Source of the DNA: Granulosicoccus sp045106195
GTDB taxonomy: Bacteria; Pseudomonadota; Gammaproteobacteria; Granulosicoccales; Granulosicoccaceae
DNA length: 64,000 nt
NCBI GenBank assembly: GCA_045106195.1
Contig: JBGCEH010000058.1
Location: 1-64,000, forward strand
Reading direction: 5' to 3'
This document shows positions 62,302 to 64,000 of this stretch, one piece after another (the stretch's first letter is position 1; each line of letters begins with the position of its first letter). Made by a program: the position numbers and the translations under genes. Below the pieces are notes generated by a model, which searched no databases, was not told where the DNA came from, and saw nothing but the letters and a program-made list of their open reading frames with translations.

Positions 62302-64000
62302 TACCTGTGTCCTTTTCTGTAAAAGTAAAGCGTAGAGTGCCGGTAGGCTGTGGCTCACCACGCAGCACACCTGCATCGGTATTCAACGCACACGTGGATG
62401 CCAGAGAGCCGCCAAGTTCAATACTGACCGGCACCTCTCCGGCAATTCTGAAAGCCAGGCTCTCGCTGGAAACTGTCCAGTTTCTAACCTGACCATTGCT
62501 GGATACAAGGTGTGGAAAATCTCCCATTATGGTTGATGTCTTGAACATCAACTTGTCTGAACCGTCAGTGTGGAAGTAGACGCCATCATGGAGCTTGCGC
62601 GCACCGGTGACCCCCTGACTTCCCGGCAAGCGAGGATAGACACCCTCACCCAAAACACGCAGCGACCTTACATTACCCAGGCGTGTCATCTTCCAACGGC
62701 CATCCAGGTATCGGGCAACTCCTGCTTGTCGGAAGTCCGGAACCTTACTGGCATAGTCACTGACATATACCGGGAATATATCCTGTGCAATGGACCAGGC
62801 ATAGACCTCACTCAAGGCTCGCATTGCCGACACTTTGGTCCCAGAGTAGAAGTGATAGTAGATATTGACAGGCTTGAGCCGGCGCGGCTGGTCCGTCAGT
62901 TGAAACGTATCAATAACCTTGCGGAAACCATCAAACGGACCACGCCAGTTATCGGTGTAGACATTTTCATTCATGATGGGTGCATACACTTGTAATTGAG
63001 CACCGACCGGCCTTGCCATCGCCGTTACTCGAGTCATTGTAGGTTGGTCGTTGGTTATTGCCGTGAAGCCACCATTCATATTGACCAGTCCAAGCCGATC
63101 AACTACGGCAAGGTCCTCCTCCCTTGGAAATGCATCGCCGCTCCACAGCATTACCTTCACCTTTTTACCTTTGGGTGCAAGGTTTCTGTTGATAAAATCG
63201 ATAGAGCCTGCCACTTCCCGTTCGGCATTGAAGCGATAGCCGTCGATCGGCAAATTGAATCTGCCTGACTTTCGGTATTTACCGAGTTCTGCCCAGAAAA
63301 AGGGATGACTATAGGTATGTGATGCCAGTTCCACATGATCCAGCTCGAATGTACGTCTGGCGATATCGAACATCCTGTCACGTCGATCAGAGACTCTGTC
63401 ATCCTCAGTCATCTCGCCTTCCACTACGGATACCGTATGAGGCAACTTATACTGACTTAGCAATTGGTCGTAGATAACGTCTGCGCCAAGGCGTCTACCC
63501 GGCATCTCAGCCCAGGAAGGCAGCGCATCTCCATCAATGTGGGCAAGCCACAAGCGTCGACCGTTTTCAGTGGTGACATCAGGCTGTGGCACACGCGGTA
63601 ACTGCAATGCCGTTTCCAGAAACCGAAACGGATCCACAACCCAGTAAGCGCCGTAGTCAAGCTCGTCCTGAAAAACACCGGGGTTTAAAGCATAACCACC
63701 GAACTTGCCAGTCACGACGACGTCTGCCACAGTATCTCTGTCGTCGCGATAGCGCATGTGTACCTGACTATCGGACTGTTGGTTTTTCAACGCCACGCCA
63801 ACGTTGTCTACACGCGCAGACAGACGTCTCTCTGGCTTTATCATGTCATCGGAGAAGGCCAGCTTCGCCGAACGAGCATCCAGCATGGCACCTACGGACA
63901 CACCCATAAGCTTGGCCAGGGTGCTATCAACCGATACCGGTGGCGCTCCGAAAAAGGCAACAGGTACTCGATCTTTCATCTGCCGAATCAACCATGATCG
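62276..64000 (-). CDS. pelA: PelA C-terminal part: polysaccharide deacetylase (cut by window edge)
   Basis: At least 574 residues; the frame stays open to the window edge, so the N-terminal part is missing. An apparent TTG start at 63991 is internal. Visible: a Rossmann-like middle region, then the deacetylase domain with LAHIDGDALPSWAEMPG (catalytic Asp region), TVSVVEGEMTEDDR, and ELASHTYSHPFFW supplying the HxxxH metal histidines, followed by the C-terminal beta domain. This layout is that of PelA, which deacetylates the Pel polymer in the periplasm and has an N-terminal glycoside hydrolase domain. Its stop lies inside pelB, implying translational coupling. Confidence 0.87.
   Translation of the reverse strand, partial: RSWLIRQMKDRVPVAFFGAPPVSVDSTLAKLMGVSVGAMLDARSAKLAFSDDMIKPERRLSARVDNVGVALKNQQSDSQVHMRYRDDRDTVADVVVTGKFGGYALNPGVFQDELDYGAYWVVDPFRFLETALQLPRVPQPDVTTENGRRLWLAHIDGDALPSWAEMPGRRLGADVIYDQLLSQYKLPHTVSVVEGEMTEDDRVSDRRDRMFDIARRTFELDHVELASHTYSHPFFWAELGKYRKSGRFNLPIDGYRFNAEREVAGSIDFINRNLAPKGKKVKVMLWSGDAFPREEDLAVVDRLGLVNMNGGFTAITNDQPTMTRVTAMARPVGAQLQVYAPIMNENVYTDNWRGPFDGFRKVIDTFQLTDQPRRLKPVNIYYHFYSGTKVSAMRALSEVYAWSIAQDIFPVYVSDYASKVPDFRQAGVARYLDGRWKMTRLGNVRSLRVLGEGVYPRLPGSQGVTGARKLHDGVYFHTDGSDKLMFKTSTIMGDFPHLVSSNGQVRNWTVSSESLAFRIAGEVPVSIELGGSLASTCALNTDAGVLRGEPQPTGTLRFTFTEKDTGNVTLNCPA

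Overview
The window looks like chromosomal DNA of a free-living, probably marine gammaproteobacterium. Gammaproteobacterial markers include YaeQ, the mutY-yggX overlap, a YbiT-type ABC-F protein, DbpA and the tRNA-Phe. The glycerol genes, however, are of the ABC-importer type best known from rhizobia and other alphaproteobacteria. A Granulosicoccus-like lineage would fit, but that is an inference from gene content only. I see no phage, IS element, rRNA or CRISPR array.

Layout. 1-9 kb: a gene start leaving the window on the left, tRNA-Phe with a clear promoter, then housekeeping and single genes (site-2 protease, Tat-exported thioredoxin-like protein, MAPEG protein, a C-terminally truncated cobD with a small secreted-peptide ORF behind it, an extended GST-like protein, YaeQ, a HAD phosphatase, a nitroreductase, a 7TMR-DISM diguanylate cyclase).

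9-26.5 kb: an extracellular polysaccharide locus with two divergent arms. The minus arm encodes a nucleotidyltransferase-like protein, a 1410-residue secreted propeller/Ig/PKD protein and a thymidylate-kinase-like P-loop protein whose start overlaps the stop of the giant gene. The plus arm encodes a Wzz/BY-kinase, a secreted beta-helix plus ricin-like protein, a WbaP-type sugar transferase, a Wzy/WaaL-type polymerase, a GT4 glycosyltransferase and a second P-loop protein. No flippase (Wzx) or outer-membrane exporter (Wza) is present in the window.

26.5-43.8 kb: exported and envelope proteins (purple-acid-phosphatase-like enzyme, a divergent phosphoesterase-like lipoprotein, a VWA lipoprotein, a LysM plus solute-binding-domain fusion, a trypsin-like protease with a C-terminal membrane tail) interleaved with asmA-mutY-yggX, moaC / moaDE and a chemoreceptor. 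Two regulatory candidates lie here: a perfect TGTGA-N6-TCACA site and a pair of mutually exclusive hairpins just before a ribosome binding site.

43.8-54.6 kb: a complete glycerol regulon. glpR-glpS-glpT-glpP-glpQ-glpU-glpV-glpD read leftward and glpK reads rightward from the same control region, which carries three copies of an AAACGAAAC element, two of them as a 10-bp inverted repeat. Imported glycerol would be phosphorylated by GlpK and oxidised by GlpD.

54.6-64 kb: ybiT, a possible 19-residue basic peptide, dbpA, then the 3' end of a Pel polysaccharide operon: pelA (truncated by the window edge) overlapping pelB. No pelC follows pelB, so the remaining pel genes must lie upstream of pelA or elsewhere.
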